NCBI GenBank assembly: GCA_002309915.1
Contig: DBYT01000048.1
Span: forward strand, 1,807 to 13,774
DNA length: 11,968 bases
Direction of reading: 5' to 3'
Source: Bacteroidales bacterium UBA1179
GTDB taxonomy: Bacteria > Bacteroidota > Bacteroidia > Bacteroidales > Bacteroidaceae
In this document: piece after piece, positions 5,653 to 11,968 of the stretch
How positions within the stretch are numbered: position 1 is the stretch's first letter
Layout of the letters: every line of letters starts with the position of its first letter
Translations under genes and position numbers: made by a program
Notes under the pieces: generated by a model
What the model saw: the letters and a program-made list of their open reading frames with translations, nothing else
Databases searched by the model: none
What the model was told of the DNA's origin: nothing

Positions 5653-7748
5653 TGCTTGACCTTGATCAGCGTGACGTCAAGTATCTGCCCGGCGTAGGTC
5701 CGGCAAGAGCCGCTCTTTTAAAAAGCGAGCTCCAGATAAGCACGCTGCAGGATCTGCTTTACTATTTTCCTTACAAATACATTGACCGCAGCCGTATCTT
5801 CCAGATAAAGGAGGTGGACGGCACCATGCCCTATATCCAACTTAAGGGTAAGATACTGAGTTTTGAGCAGATTGGTGAGGGTCGCAAACAGCGTCTTGTG
5901 GCCCATTTCAGCGATGGAACCGGCGTTGCCGACCTGGTGTGGTTCAGCGGAATTAAATATACACTTGACCGATATCGGCCCGGTGTGGAATACGTGGTGT
6001 TCGGCAAGCCGACCGTATTTGGCGGCCGTGTGAATGTGGCGCATCCCGAGATAGACCTGGAGGCCAACATCAACCTCTCAGAGATGGGCATGCAGCCTTA
6101 CTACAACACCACCGAGAAGATGAAAAAGGCGGGCCTGAACTCGACCGCCATCCGCAAACTGGTAAATAACCTGATGGCTCTTATCGTTGAGCCGCTGCCG
6201 GAGACTCTGCCCGACTGGCTCCGTGACAAGGAGCACCTTATGCCCCTGACCGATGCCCTGAAGGTGCTGCATAACCCTCGCACCCCGCTGGAGCTCCGTC
6301 TAGCCCAGCTCAGAGTCAAGTTTGAGGAACTCTTCTACATACAACTCAACCTGGCCCGGTTTGCAAGCGACCGTCAGCGCCGTTTCAAAGGCTATGTGTT
6401 CAGCCGGGTTGGTGAGCATTTCAACCGGTTCTACAATGAGAAGTTGCCGTTCAGCCTGACCGGAGCGCAGAAACGCGTTATCCGCGAGATACGTAACGAC
6501 ATGGGAAGCGGCCGGCAGATGAACCGTCTGCTGCAGGGCGATGTGGGCAGCGGCAAGACGATGGTGGCACTTATGACCATGCTCATAGCCATAGACAACG
6601 GATATCAGGCCTGCATAATGGCTCCTACCGAGATACTGTCCGAGCAGCATTATGCAAATATATGCCGTTTCATCGACGGATTGGGACTGCGTGCCGAACT
6701 CCTGACAGGCAGTATCAAGGGCAAGCGCCGCGAGGAGATCCTTAAGGGACTCAAGGACGGCAGCGTCAATATTCTGGTAAGCACCCACGCCGTGCTGGAG
6801 GATCCCGTTGAGTTTATCCGTCTGGGTTTTGTGGTGATTGATGAGCAGCACCGTTTCGGTGTGGCTCAGCGTGCCCGCCTGTGGACCAAGAGCACTATGC
6901 CGCCCCACGTTCTGGTAATGACGGCAACCCCGATTCCGCGCACATTGGCCATGACCCTGTACGGTGATCTGGACGTGTCAATCATAGATGAACTGCCGCC
7001 CGGACGCAAGCCCATACAGACCGAGCACTACTATGACGGCAACCACAAATCAGTCTACGCATTCCTGGACCGTGAACTTAAGAAGGGCCGACAGGCGTAC
7101 ATAGTCTACCCGCTCATTGAGGAGAGCGAGAAGATTGACCTGAAAAACCTGGAGGAGGGCTACCTGACCATATGTGATCGATTCCAGGGCTACGGCGTGA
7201 GCAAGGTTCACGGCCGAATGAAACCGGCCGAGAAGGATGCCGAGATGCAGCGTTTCAAGAATAACGAGACCCAGATAATGGTGGCTACCACCGTGATTGA
7301 GGTGGGAGTGGATGTTCCAAACGCCAGCATCATGGTGATTGAAAACGCCAACCGCTTTGGCCTGTCACAACTGCACCAGCTGCGCGGTCGCGTGGGCCGC
7401 GGTGCCGACCAGTCATTCTGCCTGCTGGTAACTCCGTATCAGTTATCGGAAGATACCCGGAAACGCATTGAGATAATGACCGCCACCTGTGACGGATTCG
7501 AAATTGCCGAGGCTGACCTTAAGCTGCGCGGACCCGGAGACCTGGAGGGAACGCAGCAGAGCGGTATGGCCTTTGACCTGAAACTTGCCAACCTGGCCCG
7601 TGACGGAGCCCTGATTGAGCACGTCCGTGAGATAGCAAAGGATATCATATCACAGGATGCCGAACTGGCACGTCCGGAGAATGTTCTGTTGGGCCGAATG
7701 CTCCGCCGTCTCAAGAAAAGTGAGTATGACTGGTCCTCAATTTCATAG
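5652..7748 (+). CDS. recG: ATP-dependent DNA helicase RecG
   Basis: RecG remodels stalled replication forks and branch-migrates Holliday junctions and R-loops. The 698-residue protein is full length. Residues 1-50 hold the helix-hairpin-helix-like YLPGVGPARAALL; about 60-145 form the OB-fold wedge domain; helicase domains follow from about 265. Visible motifs are LLQGDVGSGKT (Walker A, 296-303), MAPTEILSEQH (Ia), DEQH at 397-400 (motif II, in VIDEQHRFG), TATPIPRTL (III, 424-432), ATTVIEVGVDVPNA (V) and QLRGRVGRG (VI, 576-584). The accessory TRG-like region contains CDGFEIAEADLKLRGPGDLEGTQQSG. The ATG at 5652 overlaps the previous stop by one base. It ends the first transcription unit; a 39-bp gap with a promoter-like element follows. 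Confidence 0.98.
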   Translation: MLDLDQRDVKYLPGVGPARAALLKSELQISTLQDLLYYFPYKYIDRSRIFQIKEVDGTMPYIQLKGKILSFEQIGEGRKQRLVAHFSDGTGVADLVWFSGIKYTLDRYRPGVEYVVFGKPTVFGGRVNVAHPEIDLEANINLSEMGMQPYYNTTEKMKKAGLNSTAIRKLVNNLMALIVEPLPETLPDWLRDKEHLMPLTDALKVLHNPRTPLELRLAQLRVKFEELFYIQLNLARFASDRQRRFKGYVFSRVGEHFNRFYNEKLPFSLTGAQKRVIREIRNDMGSGRQMNRLLQGDVGSGKTMVALMTMLIAIDNGYQACIMAPTEILSEQHYANICRFIDGLGLRAELLTGSIKGKRREEILKGLKDGSVNILVSTHAVLEDPVEFIRLGFVVIDEQHRFGVAQRARLWTKSTMPPHVLVMTATPIPRTLAMTLYGDLDVSIIDELPPGRKPIQTEHYYDGNHKSVYAFLDRELKKGRQAYIVYPLIEESEKIDLKNLEEGYLTICDRFQGYGVSKVHGRMKPAEKDAEMQRFKNNETQIMVATTVIEVGVDVPNASIMVIENANRFGLSQLHQLRGRVGRGADQSFCLLVTPYQLSEDTRKRIEIMTATCDGFEIAEADLKLRGPGDLEGTQQSGMAFDLKLANLARDGALIEHVREIAKDIISQDAELARPENVLLGRMLRRLKKSEYDWSSIS

Positions 7749-7756
7749 AAATTGGC

Positions 7757-7764
7757 TACCTTCG
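7757..7764 (+). promoter_or_regulatory. Probable -7 element for the M23-folE run
   Basis: TACCTTCG differs from TAnnTTTG at one base, and TTCG endings are common in this promoter class. Transcription would begin near 7771, about 17 nt before the M23 gene. A clear -33 TTTG is not visible. The 39-bp gap is the largest on this strand between 2444 and the right edge, which supports a new transcription start here. Confidence 0.4.
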
Positions 7765-7787
7765 CAGTCTGAAACAAAAAGTTGTAC

Positions 7788-8618
7788 ATGAGGGCTGTTT
7801 GCAGGTTCCTGGTTTTATTGTCGGTTATGGTGTCAGGAGTGGAAAAGTCCGCCGCTCAGGATGTTATGCCGGCACGCGTCACACCTGTAATGCCCATGGC
7901 AAGGGTTGAAATACCCGGGCATCTGAATCCCGGACTGGCGGTTGATCTGGAGAATCCGGCGTCATTCCTCTATCCGGAGTGGAGCAACAGCTATGTACAC
8001 AACTTTGACAAAGTGAATCTGCCGGACTCGGTCATCATATCCATGAAGGGATACGTAATGCCCACCGACAGCACATACATAACCGATAAGTTCGGATACC
8101 GTCCCCGTCGCGGCCGTCAGCACATGGGTCTTGACATAAGAATCAAGACAGGCGATACCATACGTGCGGCATTTGACGGAAAGGTGCGAATATCACGTTA
8201 CGAGCGCCGCGGATACGGTCACTACCTGGTAATACGCCATCCGAACGGACTGGAGACGCTTTACGGACACCTGTCCAAGAAACTGGTGGCCGAAAACGAT
8301 ATAGTACACGCCGGTGATCCTATAGGGCTGGGCGGCAATACGGGACGTTCCACAGGTCCTCATCTGCATTTTGAGACCAGGATACTGGGCAACGCCATCA
8401 ATCCCGCGCTGATGTTCGACTTCCCGAACCATCGGGCCCAGACGGATTTCTACGTGTATGAGAAGAATACCCGTGCGGTCTATTACAGGGTCAAGAGCGG
8501 GGATACATTGAGTGGAATAGCATTAAAGAACGAGACCTCGGTGTCAAGTATCTGCAGGCTGAACGGCATATCAAGCAATGCCGTCATCAAGCCGGGACAG
8601 ACGCTGAGGGTCAAATGA
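7788..8618 (+). CDS. Secreted M23-family metallopeptidase with C-terminal LysM domain
   Basis: A likely periplasmic or outer-membrane-facing peptidoglycan endopeptidase or amidase activator. The 276-residue protein starts with a signal peptide (RAVCRFLVLLSVMVSGV, cleavage probably near SAA-QD at about 23-24). A linker of ~75 residues leads to the LytM domain: TDKFGYRPRR, then HMGLDI with His112 and Asp116, GRGYGHYLVIRHPNG-like strands, YGHL and GPHLHFE with the HxH pair at 192/194. All zinc ligands are present, so it should be active rather than a degenerate EnvC-type activator. Residues 233-276 form one LysM (VKSGDTLSGIALKNET … IKPGQTLRVK) that binds glycan chains. The ATG at 7788 is chosen over an in-frame TTG two codons upstream because it begins a normal signal peptide. 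The order LytM then LysM is typical for Bacteroidales. Confidence 0.93.
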   Translation: MRAVCRFLVLLSVMVSGVEKSAAQDVMPARVTPVMPMARVEIPGHLNPGLAVDLENPASFLYPEWSNSYVHNFDKVNLPDSVIISMKGYVMPTDSTYITDKFGYRPRRGRQHMGLDIRIKTGDTIRAAFDGKVRISRYERRGYGHYLVIRHPNGLETLYGHLSKKLVAENDIVHAGDPIGLGGNTGRSTGPHLHFETRILGNAINPALMFDFPNHRAQTDFYVYEKNTRAVYYRVKSGDTLSGIALKNETSVSSICRLNGISSNAVIKPGQTLRVK

Positions 8619-8628
8619 CAGGACTGAT

Positions 8629-9195
8629 ATGAGTGAGAAAAAGAACACTCCCGATACCAACAGGGAGTTTGAGCAGGTGATTGAGATGTGCCGCGCCCTG
8701 TACGTAAAGAAACTGCAGGACTACGGTGCTTCATGGCGTATTATGCGTCCCGAGTCGCTGACTGACCAGATATTCATCAAGGCCAAACGCATACGCAGCA
8801 TCGAGACCAAGGGCGTATCACTCATTGACGAGGGTATCAAGTCCGAGCTTATCGGCATAGTCAATTACGGAGTCATCGCTCTCATTCAGTTGGAGCACGG
8901 ATTCTCCGATACTGTCGATAAGGATGCTGACTGGGCACTCAAGGAGTATGACAAGTATTCCAAGGCAGCCCTGGACCTGATGAAAAAGAAGAACCACGAT
9001 TATGACGAGGCCTGGCGCGGAATGCGTACCACATCATACACCGACCTTATCCTGACCAAGATCAACCGTACCAAGGAGATTGAGAGTCATGAGGGCAAGA
9101 CCGTTGTGTCCGAGGGTATCGACGCCAACTACATGGATATGATCAACTACGCCGTTTTCGGCCTTATAAAGATACAGGAACAGCAGAACGCATAA
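8629..9195 (+). CDS. DUF1599 protein with two internal repeats
   Basis: A 188-residue soluble, probably all-helical protein of the DUF1599 family (PF07659), common in Bacteroidota; its biochemical role is not established. I recall the domain being discussed in connection with nucleotide modification in phages, but that is uncertain. The protein is an internal duplication: residues 31-59 (DYGASWRIMR … RIRSIE) align with 124-152 (DYDEAWRGMR … RTKEIE), an offset of 93, and 67-89 (DEGIKSELIGIVNYGVIALIQLE) with 161-183. Shared positions are DY..AWR.MR, the R..IE pair, EGI and M/V-NY, which would suit a ligand- or metal-binding pocket between repeats. It starts 10 bp after the M23 gene and ends 6 bp before the DoxX-like gene. 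No signal peptide or membrane segment is visible. Confidence 0.88.
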   Translation: MSEKKNTPDTNREFEQVIEMCRALYVKKLQDYGASWRIMRPESLTDQIFIKAKRIRSIETKGVSLIDEGIKSELIGIVNYGVIALIQLEHGFSDTVDKDADWALKEYDKYSKAALDLMKKKNHDYDEAWRGMRTTSYTDLILTKINRTKEIESHEGKTVVSEGIDANYMDMINYAVFGLIKIQEQQNA

Positions 9196-9201
9196 GTTAC
9201 G

Positions 9202-10332
9202 ATGGGTGCAGAGACGAAACATAACGATATGCCGATGAAGGTACTGGTAAACTTCAGCCGGATCCTGCTGGGTCTGACTTTCATGTTCTCCGGTATCGTC
9301 AAGGCTGTCGACCCTATGGGCACCCAGATCAAACTGACCGATTATCTGTACGCCTTCGGTATGGGTGATACCATACTGGGCTCCACACTGCTTATACTGG
9401 CCTGCATACTGGCAGGTTTCGAGATACTGATAGGCTCATACCTCACTGTGGGTGCGTTCCAAAAAGGCTCGTCACTGCTGGCTTTGCTCATGATGGTGTT
9501 CTTTACGCCGCTGACCCTCTATCTGGCTATCAAGAACCCCGTGCAGGACTGCGGCTGTTTTGGTGACGCCGTAGTGCTGACCAACTGGCAGACATTCTAC
9601 AAGAACCTGTTCCTGCTGGCTTTGGCCCTGCTGGTATTCATTAAACACAAACACATAGTGCCATTCATCGTGGAGCGCCGTCAGTGGTGGGTCACCGTGA
9701 TTATAGTGGCCGTATCCGTAAGGTTCATGGTAAGCAACATCATCAACCTGCCTGTGCTGGATTTCCGTCCCTACAAGGTGGGAACTGATCTGGGACGCGC
9801 CTATGCCGATCATGATATGACATTCGCCGAGTTCTCCATCATGAATGATGATTTTGATGATGTTACCATGGATATCATGTCCGACTCAAACTACACGTTC
9901 CTGGTAATATCGTCACACCTGGAGGACGCCAGCGAGAGTGACCTGGACCTTATAGACGATGTATTTGACTATTGCTCCATTTGGGGATATAATATATTGG
10001 GGCTCACCTCATCGGGAACCGAAACCATACGCCAATGGACCGAGAACGCCGGGGCCGATTTGCGTTTCATGTTCAGCGACGAGATACCCCTGCAGACCAT
10101 TGTCCGTTCCAATCCGGGTCTGGTTCTGCTCAAGAACGGCGTGATAATAAACAAGTGGAGCCACTCCAACATACCGTCCGATGAGGAACTCGACGGACCG
10201 TTGGATGAGATAAGCGTGGGCAGGATTCCCGAGCCGGATCCAATGAAGACCCCGTGGGCCGTAGCGCTTATGTTCGGCCTGCCTCTGCTCCTGCTTGTGC
10301 TGATTGACAGATTAAGAGAATTGATACAATAA
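9202..10332 (+). CDS. DoxX/MauE-like membrane protein with C-terminal thioredoxin-like region (BT_3928-type)
   Basis: A 376-residue inner-membrane protein of the type annotated in Bacteroides as BT_3928 family. Membrane segments are visible at about 15-35, 57-80, 89-110, 133-147, 162-180 and 351-369. The N-terminal domain resembles DoxX/MauE proteins: GIVKAVDPMGTQIKLTDYL and the invariant DCGCFGD motif (116-122), a CxC pair likely involved in thiol redox chemistry near the membrane. Residues about 190-340 lie between the last two segments and contain YTFLVISSHL … IVRSNPGLVLLKNGVI, which looks like a thioredoxin-like fold without an active CxxC. The known Bacteroides protein seems to me to be longer in the 195-228 region; this is from memory. 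The function is unknown, possibly periplasmic electron transfer or redox homeostasis. An alternative start at ATG 9232 or 9238 is possible. Confidence 0.82.
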   Translation: MGAETKHNDMPMKVLVNFSRILLGLTFMFSGIVKAVDPMGTQIKLTDYLYAFGMGDTILGSTLLILACILAGFEILIGSYLTVGAFQKGSSLLALLMMVFFTPLTLYLAIKNPVQDCGCFGDAVVLTNWQTFYKNLFLLALALLVFIKHKHIVPFIVERRQWWVTVIIVAVSVRFMVSNIINLPVLDFRPYKVGTDLGRAYADHDMTFAEFSIMNDDFDDVTMDIMSDSNYTFLVISSHLEDASESDLDLIDDVFDYCSIWGYNILGLTSSGTETIRQWTENAGADLRFMFSDEIPLQTIVRSNPGLVLLKNGVIINKWSHSNIPSDEELDGPLDEISVGRIPEPDPMKTPWAVALMFGLPLLLLVLIDRLRELIQ

Positions 10333-10351
10333 CACTTTAATACTTATTGAA

Positions 10352-11113
10352 ATGAGAAAGAAAATTGTTGCCGGAAACTGGAAGATGAACAAGACTCTCC
10401 AGGAAGGTATTGCTCTCGCAGAGGAGCTGAATCAGGTGTTGGCTGCCGACAAACCCAATTGCGATGTTATCATCGGCACACCGTTCATTCATCTTGCAAA
10501 GATCTCTGATATCATTGACCACAAGGTAATCGGTCTTTCAGCCGAGAACTGCGCCGACAAGGAGTCAGGTGCTTATACCGGTGAGGTATCGGCCGCTATG
10601 GTTAAGTCAACCGGTGCCGAGTATGTGATCCTGGGTCACTCAGAGCGTCGTGAGTACTATCACGAGACATATGAGATCCTTAAGGAGAAGGTGCTGCTGG
10701 CTCTTGCCAACGGTCTGAAGGTTATCTTCTGCATCGGCGAGTCACTCGACGAGCGCGAGAAGGGCATCCAGAACCAGATTGTAAAGGCTGAGTTGGAGGG
10801 TTCAGTATTCAACCTGTCAGCCGATGAGTTCAAGAATATCACCATCGCCTACGAGCCTATCTGGGCTATCGGTACCGGTAAGACCGCTACTGCCGATCAG
10901 GCTGAGGAGATTCACGCTTACATCCGTTCAGTCATTGCTGATAAGTACGGTAAGCAGATTGCTGAGGATACTTCTATCCTTTACGGTGGCTCATGCAAGC
11001 CTTCAAACGCTGCAGAGCTTTTTGCCAAGGTTGACATCGACGGTGGTCTTATCGGCGGCGCTTCTCTGAAGGTTGCTGACTTCAAGGGCATCATTGATGC
11101 ATGGAAGAAGTAA
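10352..11113 (+). CDS. tpiA: Triosephosphate isomerase
   Basis: It interconverts dihydroxyacetone phosphate and glyceraldehyde 3-phosphate in glycolysis. The 253-residue TIM barrel has all catalytic residues: Asn9 and Lys11 in AGNWKMNKT, His96 in ILGHSERR and Glu168 in YEPIWAIGTGKTAT with the flexible lid loop following. Phosphate-binding YGGSCKPSNA and GGLIGGASL are near the C-terminus. It begins 19 bp after the DoxX-like gene with an AT-rich leader (TACTTATTGAA) that fits Bacteroidota translation starts. Codon choice differs from the neighbours: GGT, GCT, CGT and TCA/TCT are more frequent, as expected for a highly expressed gene. An internal promoter just upstream is possible, but I see no exact TAnnTTTG. 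Confidence 0.98.
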   Translation: MRKKIVAGNWKMNKTLQEGIALAEELNQVLAADKPNCDVIIGTPFIHLAKISDIIDHKVIGLSAENCADKESGAYTGEVSAAMVKSTGAEYVILGHSERREYYHETYEILKEKVLLALANGLKVIFCIGESLDEREKGIQNQIVKAELEGSVFNLSADEFKNITIAYEPIWAIGTGKTATADQAEEIHAYIRSVIADKYGKQIAEDTSILYGGSCKPSNAAELFAKVDIDGGLIGGASLKVADFKGIIDAWKK

Positions 11114-11119
11114 TTAGAT

Positions 11120-11575
11120 ATGAAAAAGACAGGATTTATAGTATTCCTGCTTCTCTTTACAGTCCTGGCCAGTGCGCAACAGACAACCACACTGGTCCAG
11201 GTACTGGAGAGGGATATCCCCGGTAAAGGCCAGATCCGTGTTGAACGTGACGAGCGTCTGGACAGTCTTATCGGCACGGTATCCGAGGCACATACGGGCA
11301 CCAAGATCAAGGCCAAGGGATACCGTATCCAGGTCTTTGCAGGAAACAACACACGTGCATCCAAGGAGAGGGCCAATGAGGTGGACCGCTATATCCGCGC
11401 CAAGTACCCCGACCTGCCGGTACACACAGAGTTCAAGAACCCGCGCTGGTTATGCACCGTAGGTGATTTCCTTTATTACGAGGAGGCCTATGATGTACTG
11501 CGCAAACTTAGAAAAGAGACCCCTTACAAGGGTATGTTCATTTTACCGAATCAGGAGATAATAATCCCGCTATGA
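11120..11575 (+). CDS. Exported SPOR-domain protein
   Basis: A 151-residue protein with a signal peptide (KKTGFIVFLLLFTVLASA, cleavage near ASA-QQ at 19) and a C-terminal SPOR domain from about residue 67 to 148. Its start GYRIQVFAG is the typical first strand and QEIIIPL the end. SPOR domains bind denuded glycan strands of septal peptidoglycan, so the protein probably acts at the cell division site or in wall remodelling. Residues 20-66 form a charged linker with no recognised domain. It begins 6 bp after tpiA and its stop overlaps the folE ATG by four bases (ATGA at 11572-11575), suggesting coupled translation. The tpiA-SPOR-folE order is, as I recall, conserved in Bacteroides. Confidence 0.9.
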   Translation: MKKTGFIVFLLLFTVLASAQQTTTLVQVLERDIPGKGQIRVERDERLDSLIGTVSEAHTGTKIKAKGYRIQVFAGNNTRASKERANEVDRYIRAKYPDLPVHTEFKNPRWLCTVGDFLYYEEAYDVLRKLRKETPYKGMFILPNQEIIIPL

Positions 11576-11968
11576 GTTCATTGATACCATATTCCGATGA
11601 GCAGTCCGAGAAGTTTCTTGCACTGAAGCATCACTACGAGGAGATACTTAAACTTATTGAGCCCGATGCCGGACGTGAAGGTCTGGTACGCACTCCTCTG
11701 CGTGTGGCAAAGACCCTTCTTGACTTTACCAGCGGTTATGAAATGGATCCTTCGGCCATCCTCAAGTCAGCAATGTTCAAGGAGGATTACAGGCAGATGG
11801 TTATAGTAAAAGATATTGACTTCTATTCTCTTTGTGAGCACCATATGCTGCCATTCTACGGCAAGGCTCACGTGGCATATATCCCCAATGGTTATATAAC
11901 AGGACTTAGCAAGATTGCCCGTGTGGTCGATGTGTTCGCACGTCGCCTGCAGGTGCAGGAACGCATGA
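11572..11968 (+). CDS. folE: GTP cyclohydrolase I, 3' end cut off
   Basis: FolE opens the GTP ring to form 7,8-dihydroneopterin triphosphate, the first step of folate (and pterin) synthesis, in the cytoplasm. The frame runs to the right edge without a stop; 132 residues are visible and roughly 60 are missing. Visible motifs are REGLVRTPLRVAKTLLDFTSGY (two family-typical helices), DFYSLCEHHMLPF with zinc ligands Cys88 and His91, His90 as the active-site histidine, GKAHVAYIPNG and GLSKIARVVDVFARRLQVQER. The third zinc cysteine of the family lies beyond the window. The ATG at 11572 overlaps the SPOR gene stop. Identification is secure; completeness cannot be judged. Confidence 0.96.
   Translation, partial: MSSLIPYSDEQSEKFLALKHHYEEILKLIEPDAGREGLVRTPLRVAKTLLDFTSGYEMDPSAILKSAMFKEDYRQMVIVKDIDFYSLCEHHMLPFYGKAHVAYIPNGYITGLSKIARVVDVFARRLQVQERM

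Noticed and set aside
6300..6908. 202-codon open frame opposite recG
   Set aside because: It lies wholly within the helicase domain coding region on the other strand, and nothing in it resembles a protein family.

Overview
The window is an 11,968-bp stretch of ordinary-looking chromosome from a member of the Bacteroidota, most likely order Bacteroidales (Bacteroides/Prevotella-like gut bacterium). The evidence is the protein content: ArgD, NadK, PdxJ and RecG read like Bacteroidales versions, and there is a duplicated DUF1599 protein next to a DoxX/MauE-like membrane protein, tpiA, a SPOR protein and folE. The intergenic sequences also carry TAnnTTTG-type -7 promoter elements, and genes are densely packed with little Shine-Dalgarno signal. 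Most of the window is moderately GC-rich with CTG/CGC/CGT-type codons. One segment (about 4731-5100) breaks sharply from this.

Layout: (1) 1-1113, the 3' nearly complete argD on +. (2) 1114-1482, a 369-bp gap without a credible gene between the convergent argD and nadK. It holds a ~198-bp imperfect palindrome whose outer arm includes the argD stop codon, then an array of four CCATACTTGCAA-type sites in alternating orientation, repeated with an 82-bp period. (3) 1483-2355, nadK on -. (4) 2356-2443, an intergenic region with one TAnnTTTG element for each direction. (5) 2444-7748, a tight six-gene + strand run: pdxJ, exbB, exbD, a TonB/TolA-like transducer gene, a DJ-1/PfpI gene and recG, with gaps of -1 to 6 bp. 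(6) 7749-7787, a short gap with a promoter-like TACCTTCG. (7) 7788 to the right edge, a second tight + strand run: secreted M23/LysM peptidase, DUF1599 protein, DoxX/MauE-like membrane protein, tpiA, SPOR protein and the 5' part of folE.

How the genes fit together: ExbB, ExbD and the TonB-like protein should form a proton-driven inner-membrane motor that energises outer-membrane transport or envelope work. The M23/LysM and SPOR proteins act on peptidoglycan. NadK, PdxJ, ArgD, TpiA and FolE are core cofactor, amino-acid and carbon metabolism, and RecG repairs stalled replication forks. No defence island, prophage, CRISPR array, transposase gene or rRNA/tRNA was found.

The best candidates for something undescribed are the composite palindromic element between argD and nadK, the four-site hairpin array beside it, and the abrupt composition change inside the TonB-like gene (63% GC in its middle 360 bp, 37% GC in its last 360 bp, counted by hand). 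I did not find evidence for a complete new multi-gene system.
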